A stretch of 64,000 nt of DNA from Pedobacter nototheniae. Lineage in GTDB: Bacteria > Bacteroidota > Bacteroidia > Sphingobacteriales > Sphingobacteriaceae. The notes under the pieces were generated by a model. The model was not told the origin of the DNA, did no database searches, and worked only from the letters and a program-made list of their open reading frames with translations. The stretch is from contig NZ_RQRS01000001.1 of the NCBI RefSeq assembly GCF_004335085.1, positions 124,001 through 188,000 of the forward strand, read 5' to 3'. Shown piece by piece: positions 17,051-25,167 of this stretch. Position 1 is the first letter of the stretch; each line of letters begins with the position of its first letter. Made by a program: the position numbers and the translations under genes.

Positions 17051-17434
17051 TCATAAAAATACTTTTAAATCTTGTCCGGAAACTGAGAAAATAAAATTTT
17101 GCAACTGGTGTAAATACCTAAACTTATCACCGAAATAAATTCCCCCAAATTCGGAATAATTAATGCCTATTTGGATTCTGCAGGTGAGCGTTAATGCTGA
17201 AACTTTGATTTTATAGTTGGGGTAATCAGATGCTTCAAATCCAGCCTTCAATAGTATTTGTTCTGTAACTGAAATTCCATCTATTTGACTTTCATGGACG
17301 CCCCATTCGCTATTGTTTTTTGACCAAAGCAAGCAAATGTGCTTACCTATTTCGCAAACAGGCAAATCAAAAGTCCCATTTACATTTGTGTGCCGGACTA
17401 TATTTCCGATTCTTAATTCGTTTGTCTTGATCAT
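17051..17434 (-). CDS. Phage conserved hypothetical protein
   Basis: 127 residues from the ATG at 17434; the open frame runs four codons further with TTG. The start is supported by GGAGGT at 17439-17444. MIKTNELRIGNIV is the opening of a small family I associate with Bacteroidota phages and prophages, whose function is unknown. Its start overlaps the previous gene's stop (TAATG), so the pair is translationally coupled. Confidence 0.65.
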   Translation of the reverse strand: MIKTNELRIGNIVRHTNVNGTFDLPVCEIGKHICLLWSKNNSEWGVHESQIDGISVTEQILLKAGFEASDYPNYKIKVSALTLTCRIQIGINYSEFGGIYFGDKFRYLHQLQNFIFSVSGQDLKVFL

Positions 17435-17706
17435 TAATACCTCCAATTCTTCTTGTTTTTTAATCCACCTTTGCGATTAATGCGATTAGTAAATTCAAAG
17501 GCGTGTTCAATCTCTATTTTTCCTAACTGATTCAGTTCAGAAACAATAATATCCTCTGGTGATATTTTTGTAGTTTCTTTGAAGGTATTTATTACTTTCT
17601 CTATCGATTCAACTTCTATTTCAAGGCCAGTTGCAGATTTTACCTTGGCTATTGCATCATGTATATGTGTTTCGTAATCCCCTATGATTAATATTTTCGT
17701 TTCCAT
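17434..17706 (-). CDS. Hypothetical phage protein, 90 aa
   Basis: Unrecognised. It begins METKILIIGDYETHIHDAI, a beta-alpha opening, and ends with a basic tail (INRKGGLKNKKNWRY). The ATG follows directly on AATCATAACAACA, a variant of the CAA-rich leader found in front of several genes of this prophage. It is coupled to the following gene by a 1-nt overlap. Confidence 0.55.
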   Translation of the reverse strand: METKILIIGDYETHIHDAIAKVKSATGLEIEVESIEKVINTFKETTKISPEDIIVSELNQLGKIEIEHAFEFTNRINRKGGLKNKKNWRY

Positions 17707-17718
17707 GTTGTTATGATT
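17706..17718 (-). promoter_or_regulatory. CAA-rich leader motif (variant)
   Basis: The minus strand reads AATCATAACAACA directly joined to the ATG of the 90-residue gene. It is a one-base variant of the AATCACAACAACAA motif seen at other starts in this prophage. Confidence 0.35.
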
Positions 17719-17780
17719 TTGTTTATTAAAGAGTTGCTGCTCTTGTTATTTATGAATTATTTCTCTAAAGGTTAGTTAAA

Positions 17781-17951
17781 TTAGGTAGGCCTGAATTCGT
17801 TCATTCGATCATAAATAATATGTGGATTTAAAACCGACTTAATGCGAATAAACTGAAGCATCAAATACAATTCTTTTGCCTCTGTCAGACTACATTTATG
17901 TTCACGGACAAGATCGTTGAAGTTGTGAAGCTTTTTTTTGTTGCTGTTCAT
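17781..17951 (-). CDS. Hypothetical small phage protein, 56 aa
   Basis: The open frame reaches back to 18041, but that would overlap the upstream Cys-rich gene by 85 nt. The internal ATG at 17949-17951 (MNSNKKKLHNFNDLVREHKC) leaves a 5-nt gap and gives a 56-residue, basic, helical protein. Function unknown. Confidence 0.45.
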   Translation of the reverse strand: MNSNKKKLHNFNDLVREHKCSLTEAKELYLMLQFIRIKSVLNPHIIYDRMNEFRPT

Positions 17952-17956
17952 AGCTT

Positions 17957-18214
17957 TTAGTTTTTGATATATTTTCCGCAACTCGGCCAGTTTACTTTGT
18001 GGTCTGTTGCCGGTCCGTTTGTGTCTTTTCTTAAATCGCATTTATAGTATCGTTTTCCATAAGATTTGCAATACAAATGCAAACATGTTTTACACCTAGT
18101 TCCTTCTGGCCCTTTCCCGTAAGCTCCAACACAAGGATTGATTTTTAGTGATCCAGATTTGTTCTTGCGATTTACTGCATTGACTGAAACATCATTTCCG
18201 AATAAGTCTTTCAT
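17957..18214 (-). CDS. Small Cys-rich phage protein, putative metal-binding
   Basis: 85 residues with six cysteines, including CVGAYG, CKTCLHLYCKSYGKRYYKC and NWPSC. The spacing suggests a structural zinc site. Bacteroidota phages carry similar small Cys-rich proteins with unknown roles. It overlaps the nuclease gene stop by 4 nt (18211-18214), so it belongs to the same leftward operon. Confidence 0.6.
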   Translation of the reverse strand: MKDLFGNDVSVNAVNRKNKSGSLKINPCVGAYGKGPEGTRCKTCLHLYCKSYGKRYYKCDLRKDTNGPATDHKVNWPSCGKYIKN

Positions 18215-18606
18215 ATTTCGCTATTAAGAGATTTATTAGCAATTGTTTGTTTAATCAAATCAAGCGTTTCTTGCTTGTTTAGTTGCTCTGGAGTTCTTCT
18301 TATCACCGTCCAACCTAAAACGCTCGCTTGCGTGAGCTTTTCCATATCTCGTAAGATGTTTTGAGGACGGGAGTGAGCACCTCCACCTTTTAACCAGATA
18401 CCACCATCTTTTTCGATGGCAATCTTATGTTCGAGAATGGCGTAATCAAATCGCCAACGTCGGGTAGGATGGAAGCGATGTTCTGTCACGATATCAAGCT
18501 TCAGATCTGATCTGACAAGAGCACAAAAGAAGTCTGGACCTCTCTTTTTTTTCTTCTTTGCAGCGAGGTTCGAGCCCTTAGCGTTCGTTTTCAGTGCTTT
18601 AGCCAT
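18211..18606 (-). CDS. Phage PD-(D/E)xK-type endonuclease (VRR-NUC/DUF559-like)
   Basis: 131 residues. A basic N-terminus (AAKKKKKRG) precedes the nuclease core HRFHPTRRWRFDYAILEHKI with Asp54, then AIEKDGGIW with Glu65, the pattern of small restriction-like nucleases. A conserved ARG-rich helix and WTVIRRTPEQL follow. In phages such enzymes often replace RusA for Holliday-junction resolution. GGAGG lies at 18616-18620. Its start overlaps the end of the upstream gene by 8 nt. Confidence 0.72.
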   Translation of the reverse strand: MAKALKTNAKGSNLAAKKKKKRGPDFFCALVRSDLKLDIVTEHRFHPTRRWRFDYAILEHKIAIEKDGGIWLKGGGAHSRPQNILRDMEKLTQASVLGWTVIRRTPEQLNKQETLDLIKQTIANKSLNSEI

Positions 18607-19420
18607 TGTTTAGCCCCTCCATGAACACGTTCTTTTGTTTATCGATCATTTGGGTTAAATTAATGTCTTCCAGCACGATAGATTCGAAAAAGGCTTTTAG
18701 AGCCAGCTTTTTTGCCATGATGACAACCTGGTCTTTACAACCTCCCTCGGCAAGATGACTGATCATGTGGACGAGCTTATTGCGTGATTCTCTTTTGAAC
18801 TCTTTGGTTTTTTTGGATTCAAGCTGCTTTTTAAGCTCAACTTTAGCCTCGGCAATGAAGTCATATTTCTCCTCGATCGAGAATTGAATAAGCTTAATTC
18901 CATCGAGAAACGAGTATGCAGGGAGTGAGATTAGATCATAATCTCCTTTGGCTTTGAAGGTCTCAAAGGCGTTTAGGGCATTTCCTTTGGCGGTTTTGAA
19001 CTTGGTTTCGTTATCTGGCTCGTACTTGATTTCTGGCGCAGGAAGCGTTTTTCCGAGTTCTAATCGCTCTTTGCTCTCTAGGTATCCCTCGATAAACTGC
19101 TCACATGAAATCACGTTTAATCCGAAATATTCCCCGAATTTGCCTCGAATGCCACGAGCAAAAGCTTCGGGGATTTCGATTGCCCGGATGTTGTTGAGAT
19201 TTTCCTTTTTGCGAATGTTGTTGGTAAGCTCATTTACGAAATAATTCAAATCCTGATCGGGAATTGGTTTGTGGTTTAAATCGGCCATAGACTTCGCAAT
19301 GCCAATTTGAACCGCTTTGAAAATTGTCTGTTTTTCCTCTCGAATTGCTGGCAATTGGAGTAGGGGGTGGCTGTTTTGCTGAACGGCCAGTGTGCTGTTT
19401 GTTGTTGTGATTTGAGTCAT
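18599..19420 (-). CDS. Phage hypothetical protein of the replication module
   Basis: 273 residues, soluble and mostly helical (ARGIRGKFGEYFGLNVI resembles a segment seen in Bacteroidota phage replication-associated proteins). A strong GGAGG (19425-19429) is formed by the last codons of the upstream replication gene, and ATG overlaps its stop. The sequence AATCACAACAACAA appears 8 nt after the start. It is coupled to the gene before and overlaps the nuclease after, so a replication or helicase-loader accessory role is plausible but unproven. Confidence 0.55.
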   Translation of the reverse strand: MTQITTTNSTLAVQQNSHPLLQLPAIREEKQTIFKAVQIGIAKSMADLNHKPIPDQDLNYFVNELTNNIRKKENLNNIRAIEIPEAFARGIRGKFGEYFGLNVISCEQFIEGYLESKERLELGKTLPAPEIKYEPDNETKFKTAKGNALNAFETFKAKGDYDLISLPAYSFLDGIKLIQFSIEEKYDFIAEAKVELKKQLESKKTKEFKRESRNKLVHMISHLAEGGCKDQVVIMAKKLALKAFFESIVLEDINLTQMIDKQKNVFMEGLNNG

Positions 19421-20298
19421 TAGTCCTCCATCATTTTAATTTCTCCGACTTTCATTGCCGCATTGATTCCGCGATCGGTTTGCTGCCCGTTCGTGAATTT
19501 TTCTTTTTTTGCGGAACTTTTTTCTTTTTCCTCGTTTAACCGGAAGGTCCAGTTTTCTGCATTCCAGGCTCCATCTTCAAAACATTTTTTTTGATCGCCC
19601 AAAAATTTATAAAAACCGTGAGCGAATCCGCCAGAGAGTTCTTTGAAATCTTTGTAGGCGTCGAACTGTGTTCGGAAATAATTGAGCGTTCCAGAATTTT
19701 TTAAAGCAAAACAAAACTCATTTACGGTTCTGGCTTTATCAAAATTTTGCTGAACGGTGAACCCGAAAAAATTTAAAATTGAATCTTCGAGTTCATGGTC
19801 TCGGGAGGGTGTCGATTCCGTATTCCCTTCCCCTTCCTGTTCCCTTTCCCTTATTCCATTCCTTTCCCTTTCCCCTTCCTGTGATGCTAGCACGGTGTCG
19901 GCACTGTGCTTGTATGGTGCTTGGGTAAAAACAGGGTTAGGGATAGTGCTACGGGCTTCTTTGGTGTTTGGTTGTTGGTGCTTGACAAAGGAAAGAATTT
20001 TAATAAATGTGCTAGCACTGTTCTTGCACTGTGCTAGCATGGTGCTTTCACTGTTGGCGTTTTCAACTGAATATCTAAGAATAAATCCCGCATTTTGAAG
20101 GGCATTTAAGCCTTCATTAATGTCAAAATCATCATAAGGAAATATCTCGATTTTCAATCTTTTAGGACGATCTTCCAGCTTTCCTTCTCTGTCGGCCTGC
20201 GTCCATAATCCTATGAAGAGAAGTCTTACCATAGGAGATAACTCCGACAGATCCTCATGCTTAAAAAAGTCTGGTTTTATAGTTCTAATCCTTGCCAT
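19420..20298 (-). CDS. Phage replication protein (replisome organiser / DnaD-like)
   Basis: 292 residues. The N-terminus, ARIRTIKPDFFKHEDLSEL followed by VRLLFIGLWTQADREG, is the winged-helix opening typical of phage replication initiators that load the host helicase. A Glu/Arg-rich low-complexity linker near 150-175 (EGERERNGIREREQEGEG) separates it from a C-terminal helicase-binding-like part. It heads the replication operon; a palindromic element lies about 30 nt upstream (20329-20347). Confidence 0.72.
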   Translation of the reverse strand: MARIRTIKPDFFKHEDLSELSPMVRLLFIGLWTQADREGKLEDRPKRLKIEIFPYDDFDINEGLNALQNAGFILRYSVENANSESTMLAQCKNSASTFIKILSFVKHQQPNTKEARSTIPNPVFTQAPYKHSADTVLASQEGERERNGIREREQEGEGNTESTPSRDHELEDSILNFFGFTVQQNFDKARTVNEFCFALKNSGTLNYFRTQFDAYKDFKELSGGFAHGFYKFLGDQKKCFEDGAWNAENWTFRLNEEKEKSSAKKEKFTNGQQTDRGINAAMKVGEIKMMED

Positions 20299-20328
20299 TT
20301 AATTTACAATTTTAATGTTTTTATGTAG

Positions 20329-20347
20329 TATATCCAAAAGATATGTT
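20329..20347. promoter_or_regulatory. ATATC-type element upstream of the replication gene
   Basis: TATATCCAAAAGATATGTT at 20329-20347 is an imperfect palindrome related to the element at 12181-12201. The shared minus-strand core is AACATATC-N-TTT-N-GATAT. Both are 20-35 nt upstream of the first gene of a leftward phage operon. Confidence 0.4.
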
Positions 20348-20358
20348 GGTGTTGTTTT

Positions 20359-20613
20359 TTAGCTTGCCTGTCGAAGGATAATTCCGTCTGGATAGTTAGC
20401 CTTAGAATCTAATGTTACGCGTTCCTGTAGCTCCTTTGGGATGATTCCTTCATAGTATTTCCTGATGTGTCTCTCTATAGTGTAAGAACCAATTGAATAA
20501 GCTTGGGCAATCGCATCTATTGACTGCCCGTTAGCGTACAACTCAAAGATCTTAGCCAGGTCATTTGGGTTAATCCGAAATGAACCTGAAAGAGAATAAT
20601 ATCCGTTTTTCAT
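20359..20613 (-). CDS. Small HTH DNA-binding phage protein
   Basis: 84 residues. A helix-turn-helix is readable in PNDLAKIFELYANGQSIDAI, then AQAYSIGSYTIERHIRKYY, like resolvase/Hin-type HTH domains. It sits between the replication and PcfJ genes and is probably a regulator. Confidence 0.65.
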   Translation of the reverse strand: MKNGYYSLSGSFRINPNDLAKIFELYANGQSIDAIAQAYSIGSYTIERHIRKYYEGIIPKELQERVTLDSKANYPDGIILRQAS

Positions 20614-20655
20614 TTACTCAATTATTTACCATTCCTTAAAACTTTTTATTTTCCA

Positions 20656-20772
20656 ATGGGTTTAATCATCATGCAAAGCCTTGATTCATTTGAAAAATTA
20701 TTAATACTATTCCTGGTGATGGTGATAGTACTTGTTAGTGTTATCGGTGTTGGAGTTTATTTTGTGGTTTAA
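20656..20772 (+). CDS. Possible small single-pass membrane peptide, 38 aa
   Basis: An open frame with an ATG at 20656 (or 20671) encodes a short polar start (MQSLDSFEK) and then one continuous hydrophobic span ending VGVYFVV. It fills the only gap in this part of the phage, on the opposite strand. No ribosome binding site is evident, so it could be chance; a holin-like or toxic peptide would look like this. Confidence 0.3.
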   Translation: MGLIIMQSLDSFEKLLILFLVMVIVLVSVIGVGVYFVV

Positions 20773-20790
20773 ATGCTTCCAATATTAACC

Positions 20791-22161
20791 TTATGCCACT
20801 GCTCCAACTCTTTCCTGTAAGACTCTCTTTACTTTCATCGGTTTCAAACAGCGCCTAATCAAATTCAAATTCTTATTAACCAAATTTATTATCTGATCAT
20901 GATATGGTGTAGGCTTGTTATCGAAACCCCTTGATTGCATAATTTGCATCTTGGATAATGAAAGCTCGATCGTTTCAGCTGGAATACCGTTTACGGAGGC
21001 AGAAAAAATTAAGGAATCTTCCAGGCTGAAATAGTTATTTGTGAAAACACAATGAGTATGGATTTTTCCCTCCTGCTTAAACTCCTCCAATGTTTTAAGG
21101 ACACGAATAGATAAATCTCCATCAGTGAATAAGAGGCCAAAAAACCTGCCTTTTTCTTGGATGTACTTAGAACTATCCATTTCATCTTTAATATGCTTAA
21201 TTTCTGCTGATCTTGCTGCATTTCTTTCTTGTAAGATAGCATTTCGTGCTGCTCTGGCCTCATCCTCTACTCGGGTAATCTCTTGTTTTCGCTTAACCAG
21301 GATATCATGTTCATCCTTTAAATTTCTAGGACATACATATTTGGGGTTATGTAGATCCTGTTTAAAATAACTTGCTAACTCAAGGTAGTCTAACCAAGTT
21401 AAACCGTCCTTGACTTTGTAGTTGTTGCGAATAGCGATCTTGATTGAGTTCCAAAATTTGTAGACTTGGTGTTCCCTGTTTCCGACCCTGCAAGAAAGCA
21501 AATCAAATTGTCTGGCCTTGATCAGTGTTTCAGAAATGTTATCGTGAATTAGTTTTTTGAACAAGGTCAAAAGGTCGATGTCACTCACCCTTGAGGTAAA
21601 TCCATTACGCTTATAGATTGGTAGGCAGTTGAATTTTGGATAGACAAAATGCGTCCACGGATAGTAGTTTGTTCCCCTCCAGCTTCTACCGCTACCGCGA
21701 ATCTCCATATCTCCGGTATATGATTCATTGCCAATAAACTGCACCCTACCAACTATCGTTTCATTAAGGTCTGGAGTAAACCATTGTTGTACGATTTCGT
21801 GAGTCATTTGGCGGGCTTTTTCTCCCGCTCTGTGGTGTGACCAAATCTCAAAGTGCCTGATTACCTGGAAGCCGTCGACTACATCAACTATTGCCATTTT
21901 GTTCTTAGTTTGGCTAAATTTCTTTTTCTTGGTATCTACTATTCTCAATTTTATTCCGCATGCCGGACAAACCATGTTCTTTGCCTTTTTATCACCATCC
22001 CAAATATTTCCACAATCCAAACAGAATACATTTGACTTAGTACGGTATCCAATATGTTCAAGGCAGTTCTTAAATGCCCACTGCTCTTGTTCCTTTGTCA
22101 TCTTCGGTAAACCCTTGCTCAAGGAGTATACTCGATGTTGAAGTTTATTTGATGGTTTCAT
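20791..22161 (-). CDS. PcfJ-like protein with N-terminal zinc ribbon
   Basis: 456 residues. The N-terminal zinc ribbon has Cys47/Cys50 and Cys65/Cys68 (CLDC ... CPAC). The C-terminal part has the PcfJ-domain features THCVFTNNYFSLEDSLIFSA and the late ETIELSLSKMQIMQSRGFDN. PcfJ and PcfK were first named on a conjugative plasmid and occur widely in Bacteroidota mobile elements and phages; the biochemical function is unknown. Its start overlaps the PcfK-like stop by 1 nt, so the pair is coupled. Confidence 0.8.
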   Translation of the reverse strand: MKPSNKLQHRVYSLSKGLPKMTKEQEQWAFKNCLEHIGYRTKSNVFCLDCGNIWDGDKKAKNMVCPACGIKLRIVDTKKKKFSQTKNKMAIVDVVDGFQVIRHFEIWSHHRAGEKARQMTHEIVQQWFTPDLNETIVGRVQFIGNESYTGDMEIRGSGRSWRGTNYYPWTHFVYPKFNCLPIYKRNGFTSRVSDIDLLTLFKKLIHDNISETLIKARQFDLLSCRVGNREHQVYKFWNSIKIAIRNNYKVKDGLTWLDYLELASYFKQDLHNPKYVCPRNLKDEHDILVKRKQEITRVEDEARAARNAILQERNAARSAEIKHIKDEMDSSKYIQEKGRFFGLLFTDGDLSIRVLKTLEEFKQEGKIHTHCVFTNNYFSLEDSLIFSASVNGIPAETIELSLSKMQIMQSRGFDNKPTPYHDQIINLVNKNLNLIRRCLKPMKVKRVLQERVGAVA

Positions 22162-22547
22162 TAGAATAGAGATGTTTGTTTAGATGATACAGGTTTAACA
22201 ACTTTCAATGCAGGCTTTTTCGGAGCATCCTTTGCGGTATCACGACCACCCAATGGCAACTCTTTTTGTTTAGGTTTTTCAATTGTGTGGTTCACTATGA
22301 CTTTGCCACTTACGTTGCCCTTTACTTTTATATCATCCTCGTCGTAGTAGTGGACCGCCATATTAAAAATTTCTTCATCTGCGAAACCATTGCATCCGCT
22401 TGTTTTAACTGTTTCAAAGATGTAATTGATACAGTCATCGATATTTTTATTTGGCTTTTTCAGTGTTAAAGCAAATAGTGAATCGTTTTCACCACGTGAT
22501 TTTAAGTAATCACTAATTGTCTTTTGGAATGTTTCTGTAGCTTTCAT
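22161..22547 (-). CDS. PcfK-like protein
   Basis: 128 residues. FQKTISDYLKSRGENDSLFA, KNIDDCINYIFETVKTSGCN and GFADEEIFNMAVHYYDEDDI are the conserved PcfK blocks. The C-terminal third is Lys/Pro-rich and disordered, ending SKQTSLF. It is co-translated with PcfJ. The ATG is preceded by AATTACAACAACAA two bases upstream, the leader motif of this phage. Confidence 0.85.
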   Translation of the reverse strand: MKATETFQKTISDYLKSRGENDSLFALTLKKPNKNIDDCINYIFETVKTSGCNGFADEEIFNMAVHYYDEDDIKVKGNVSGKVIVNHTIEKPKQKELPLGGRDTAKDAPKKPALKVVKPVSSKQTSLF

Positions 22548-22549
22548 TT

Positions 22550-22563
22550 TTGTTGTTGTAATT
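22550..22563 (-). promoter_or_regulatory. CAA-rich leader motif at the pcfK-like start
   Basis: The minus strand reads AATTACAACAACAA, then AA and the ATG. One of six near-identical elements at gene starts in this prophage. Confidence 0.4.
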
Positions 22564-22618
22564 AAATAGATGGGTGATGTTGCTGCATCATAGTTCCCAA
22601 CTAAAAGTTTTTAATTAT

Positions 22619-23347
22619 TTAGCAATGGCACCCGTGATCAGGTAAAATCCATTCTTCGAAATATTCTATATCCAGGCTAATTTCAGATGAGGCTATTAAT
22701 AAACCTGCGATGTAGGATTGAAATTCATCCTTTAGGACATCTTTTACAAATGGCAGTTCCAAAGTGCAACCATCACATGATAATTTCATCGAGTGCTTGT
22801 ATGCATTACCATCATTTGGTAAGGATAGAAATTGGTATTTCCGTTGGTTTAGGGGTAAATCACGTGTAGCATACACACAATGTAAGGTTGCCGTGTAGGC
22901 TCTTATTCCATCGGTAATTTCCATTTCATACCATTTGTATTGGCTATTAAAATTTAATTGAAGATTATAATCATCACGATCAGGGCCTTTGTAAGTTGCA
23001 GCTGTCTCAACAAACTGTTTTAGGATATCGGACATCTTGATTTCTTTTTCTTGCCGAGTAAGAAATTTTGATACTAAGGGAACGAATGTTTTTGCAATTG
23101 CGGTATTGGCAATAGCATCAATCTCGTTCGAGATAGATTCATTTAATACCGCTATAATATCAGGCAATTCCATCTTATAGGATTCAACTCCTTTGCCATT
23201 TAGGTTATCTTCAATCGCTTTGCGATATGGAGAATTGTAGCCCGTATAGAAATCTTCAAGGGTTTTAAGGGCGCCCTTCATCGCAAACTCATTTGCTGCT
23301 TGTTGTAATTTCTCTATGTCGATTACTGGCAATATTTGATTATTCAT
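22619..23347 (-). CDS. Hypothetical phage protein, 242 aa
   Basis: Unrecognised. The first half is helical (AANEFAMKGALKTLEDFYTG), the second beta-rich with a Cys pair (SCDGCTLELPF) and a C-terminal HGCHC that might bind metal. It is 2 nt from the MBL gene upstream, so in the same operon. Position next to RecT-associated genes suggests an accessory role in DNA metabolism. Confidence 0.55.
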   Translation of the reverse strand: MNNQILPVIDIEKLQQAANEFAMKGALKTLEDFYTGYNSPYRKAIEDNLNGKGVESYKMELPDIIAVLNESISNEIDAIANTAIAKTFVPLVSKFLTRQEKEIKMSDILKQFVETAATYKGPDRDDYNLQLNFNSQYKWYEMEITDGIRAYTATLHCVYATRDLPLNQRKYQFLSLPNDGNAYKHSMKLSCDGCTLELPFVKDVLKDEFQSYIAGLLIASSEISLDIEYFEEWILPDHGCHC

Positions 23348-23349
23348 TT

Positions 23350-24084
23350 TTAAAATGGTGTTTTGCCAAATGGTATAACAATTCCGTTTTCAGCAACCGT
23401 TACTTTTTTGGCGGTTAAATCTTTAATTTCTTTTTTAAACCGGATAGCATGACTATTTCGGTCGCTTAGGTGGATCAGTACAATATTGTACACTTGCTTA
23501 AGATCATTTGCTTCGAGGAATTTCATGCATGTTTGAAGGCTCATGTGACTTCTCAATACCCTGTCCCGTAAAAAGCTTGGTTCTTCGCCAGCTTCTAATC
23601 GTTTTTGTAAAATGGTTTCGCAATAGTTTGCCTCGACAATAATGTTGTTCATCGATGGTAAACGGTATTCGCAATAATAGGTGTCGGTTATAAAGCAGAA
23701 TCTTCCCGTTTCTGGATGTTCAATCATGAAGCCCAGACAGGGCACGTCATGCTTTAAATCAAATGAGGACACTTTAAAGTTTCCAACCATAAATGTTTTT
23801 AAAGGCTGGATGTTATTAATCCTATGGCTTGCTATACCAAACGTGTCGCTCGTTTCCTTTAAGCAATAAACATCAATACCTGCAGCAGTAACCTCTTTCA
23901 CTCCTTTACAGTGATCTAAATGGCTGTGGCTTATCAGCATGCCTGCAACTTTCGAAATGTTAAAGTTTAATTCTTTTTTGATTTCATTGAATCTCACTCC
24001 ACACTCGATAAGTAATGCCTCATCATCGTTTTGGATGATATAGGCATTACCCTTGCTTCCAGTTCCTACTATGTGAAGGTTCAT
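23350..24084 (-). CDS. MBL-fold metallohydrolase (YycJ/WalJ-like)
   Basis: 244 residues. The metallo-beta-lactamase motif HSHLDH has His53, His55, Asp57 and His58. Further metal ligands are likely in LKHDVP, FITDT and the late IHLSDRN. Family knowledge: YycJ-like enzymes are probable DNA 5'-exonucleases, and phage-borne MBL proteins next to RecT can act as the exonuclease partner. The ATG overlaps the stop of recT by 1 nt, which supports a joint recombination role. Confidence 0.8.
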   Translation of the reverse strand: MNLHIVGTGSKGNAYIIQNDDEALLIECGVRFNEIKKELNFNISKVAGMLISHSHLDHCKGVKEVTAAGIDVYCLKETSDTFGIASHRINNIQPLKTFMVGNFKVSSFDLKHDVPCLGFMIEHPETGRFCFITDTYYCEYRLPSMNNIIVEANYCETILQKRLEAGEEPSFLRDRVLRSHMSLQTCMKFLEANDLKQVYNIVLIHLSDRNSHAIRFKKEIKDLTAKKVTVAENGIVIPFGKTPF

Positions 24085-25001
24085 TAGAAATTCGCTCTTC
24101 TTCCTGTTGAAACTGGTTCTTCTGCTGAGGCAAGTTCTTGCCCGACCTTTTCAAGTACCGATTGCTCTTTTTCTGGAAGTTCAGCAGGTACCACTGGCTC
24201 GTTGATTATTTGTGCATCTTCAAAATCAATTTCCTTAGTATTGGCATTTGATCTGATTTCATGGTTAACAACTTCGGATGCACGATCGCGAACAAGTGTG
24301 CTGTCATCAGTAGAGCCAACCTCAATTTTTAAAGCACGATTAATCACTGTTTTTTCGGCCATTTGATCAGGGAAGTTTTTGTGAGCAGGGGAGGATCCTT
24401 TGGAGCCACCTTGCGCCCAGGCTTTATGAATTTGAGGTAATGTCATGATTTCACAATCACGGGTACCATCAGTATAATTTACAATGGCCTAGGCGCCCAC
24501 GATCTTATCGGGGTTAATGTTTTTAAGCTCTTGCTTATGCTCTAAAATCCTTTTACGGCCTGTTTCAATATCATTTTCATATTTGAATATATCGCCTTCG
24601 TAGATCGTTACTGCATTTACTTCTTTTACGCCAGCTTCACGTTTAGCGATTGCTATTTTTCCGATGTAGCTGTCTTCTAAGCTTAATTTATTGCCGTATA
24701 CAACGAAATAACATTGTTTTTTAACTACACTTAGACCTTTGGTAACCATTTCTAAAAAAGCATTTGCAATACTCTCTTTAGTGCAAACCTCAATTGCTGG
24801 CTTGTCATTCCTGTCTGTGGTTTCCATAAGCATTAACCAGGCCGCACGTACAGCGTTTTCTGGAATGTAATTGGCGGGCAAAACTAATTCTCCGGTATTC
24901 TGAAAATCTGATACTCTTTTAAGAATGGAATCAACTGTTCCTTCCTGAAATTTTGCTGGTACTCTTGCTGCTGTTTGTTGTTGTGATTGTTCTGTTGACA
25001 T
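24084..25001 (-). pseudogene. recT: RecT-family single-strand annealing protein interrupted by an in-frame amber codon
   Basis: Minus-strand residues 1-170 (25001-24489) end in NPDKIVGA and TAG (24489-24491). The same frame continues AIVNYTDGTRDCEIMTLPQI and on to KNFPDQMAEKTVINRALK and the stop at 24084. Together this is one ~305-residue RecT. In RecT proteins the interrupted position is usually Tyr (GAY), so one base change (TAT/TAC to TAG) explains it. An ATG 15 codons after the stop (24446) could restart translation of a 120-residue tail. TAG is used as a normal stop elsewhere in the phage. This is either inactivation or a sequencing error. Confidence 0.85.
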
Positions 25002-25002
25002 T

Positions 25003-25167
25003 TTATTTGCTGATTTTTTGTTTAATTAAACATGTTCTGAATTCTACTACTGGCTGCACCATATTTATCCCAGTGCAATACTTTAATGTTGGGTGATCTG
25101 TTGCTTTATAAAATTTGCAATCATCACACCTGACAAGGGGGTAGGTGGTAGCCTTATTGGTTTTCAT
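25003..25167 (-). CDS. Small four-Cys protein, 54 aa
   Basis: The ATG at 25165-25167 overlaps the stop of the SbcC-like gene (TAATG); the stop is at 25003-25005, 1 nt before recT. The protein has RCDDCKFY, KYCTGINM and FRTC, four cysteines spaced like a small zinc ribbon. Perfect packing between two phage genes supports it as real. Function unknown. Confidence 0.6.
   Translation of the reverse strand: MKTNKATTYPLVRCDDCKFYKATDHPTLKYCTGINMVQPVVEFRTCLIKQKISK

Noticed and set aside
24489-24491. Stop-codon (TAG) reassignment as in some Bacteroidota phages
   Set aside because: TAG ends other genes of this element (e.g. at 6122 and 7932), no other gene has an internal TAG, and no suppressor tRNA is visible.
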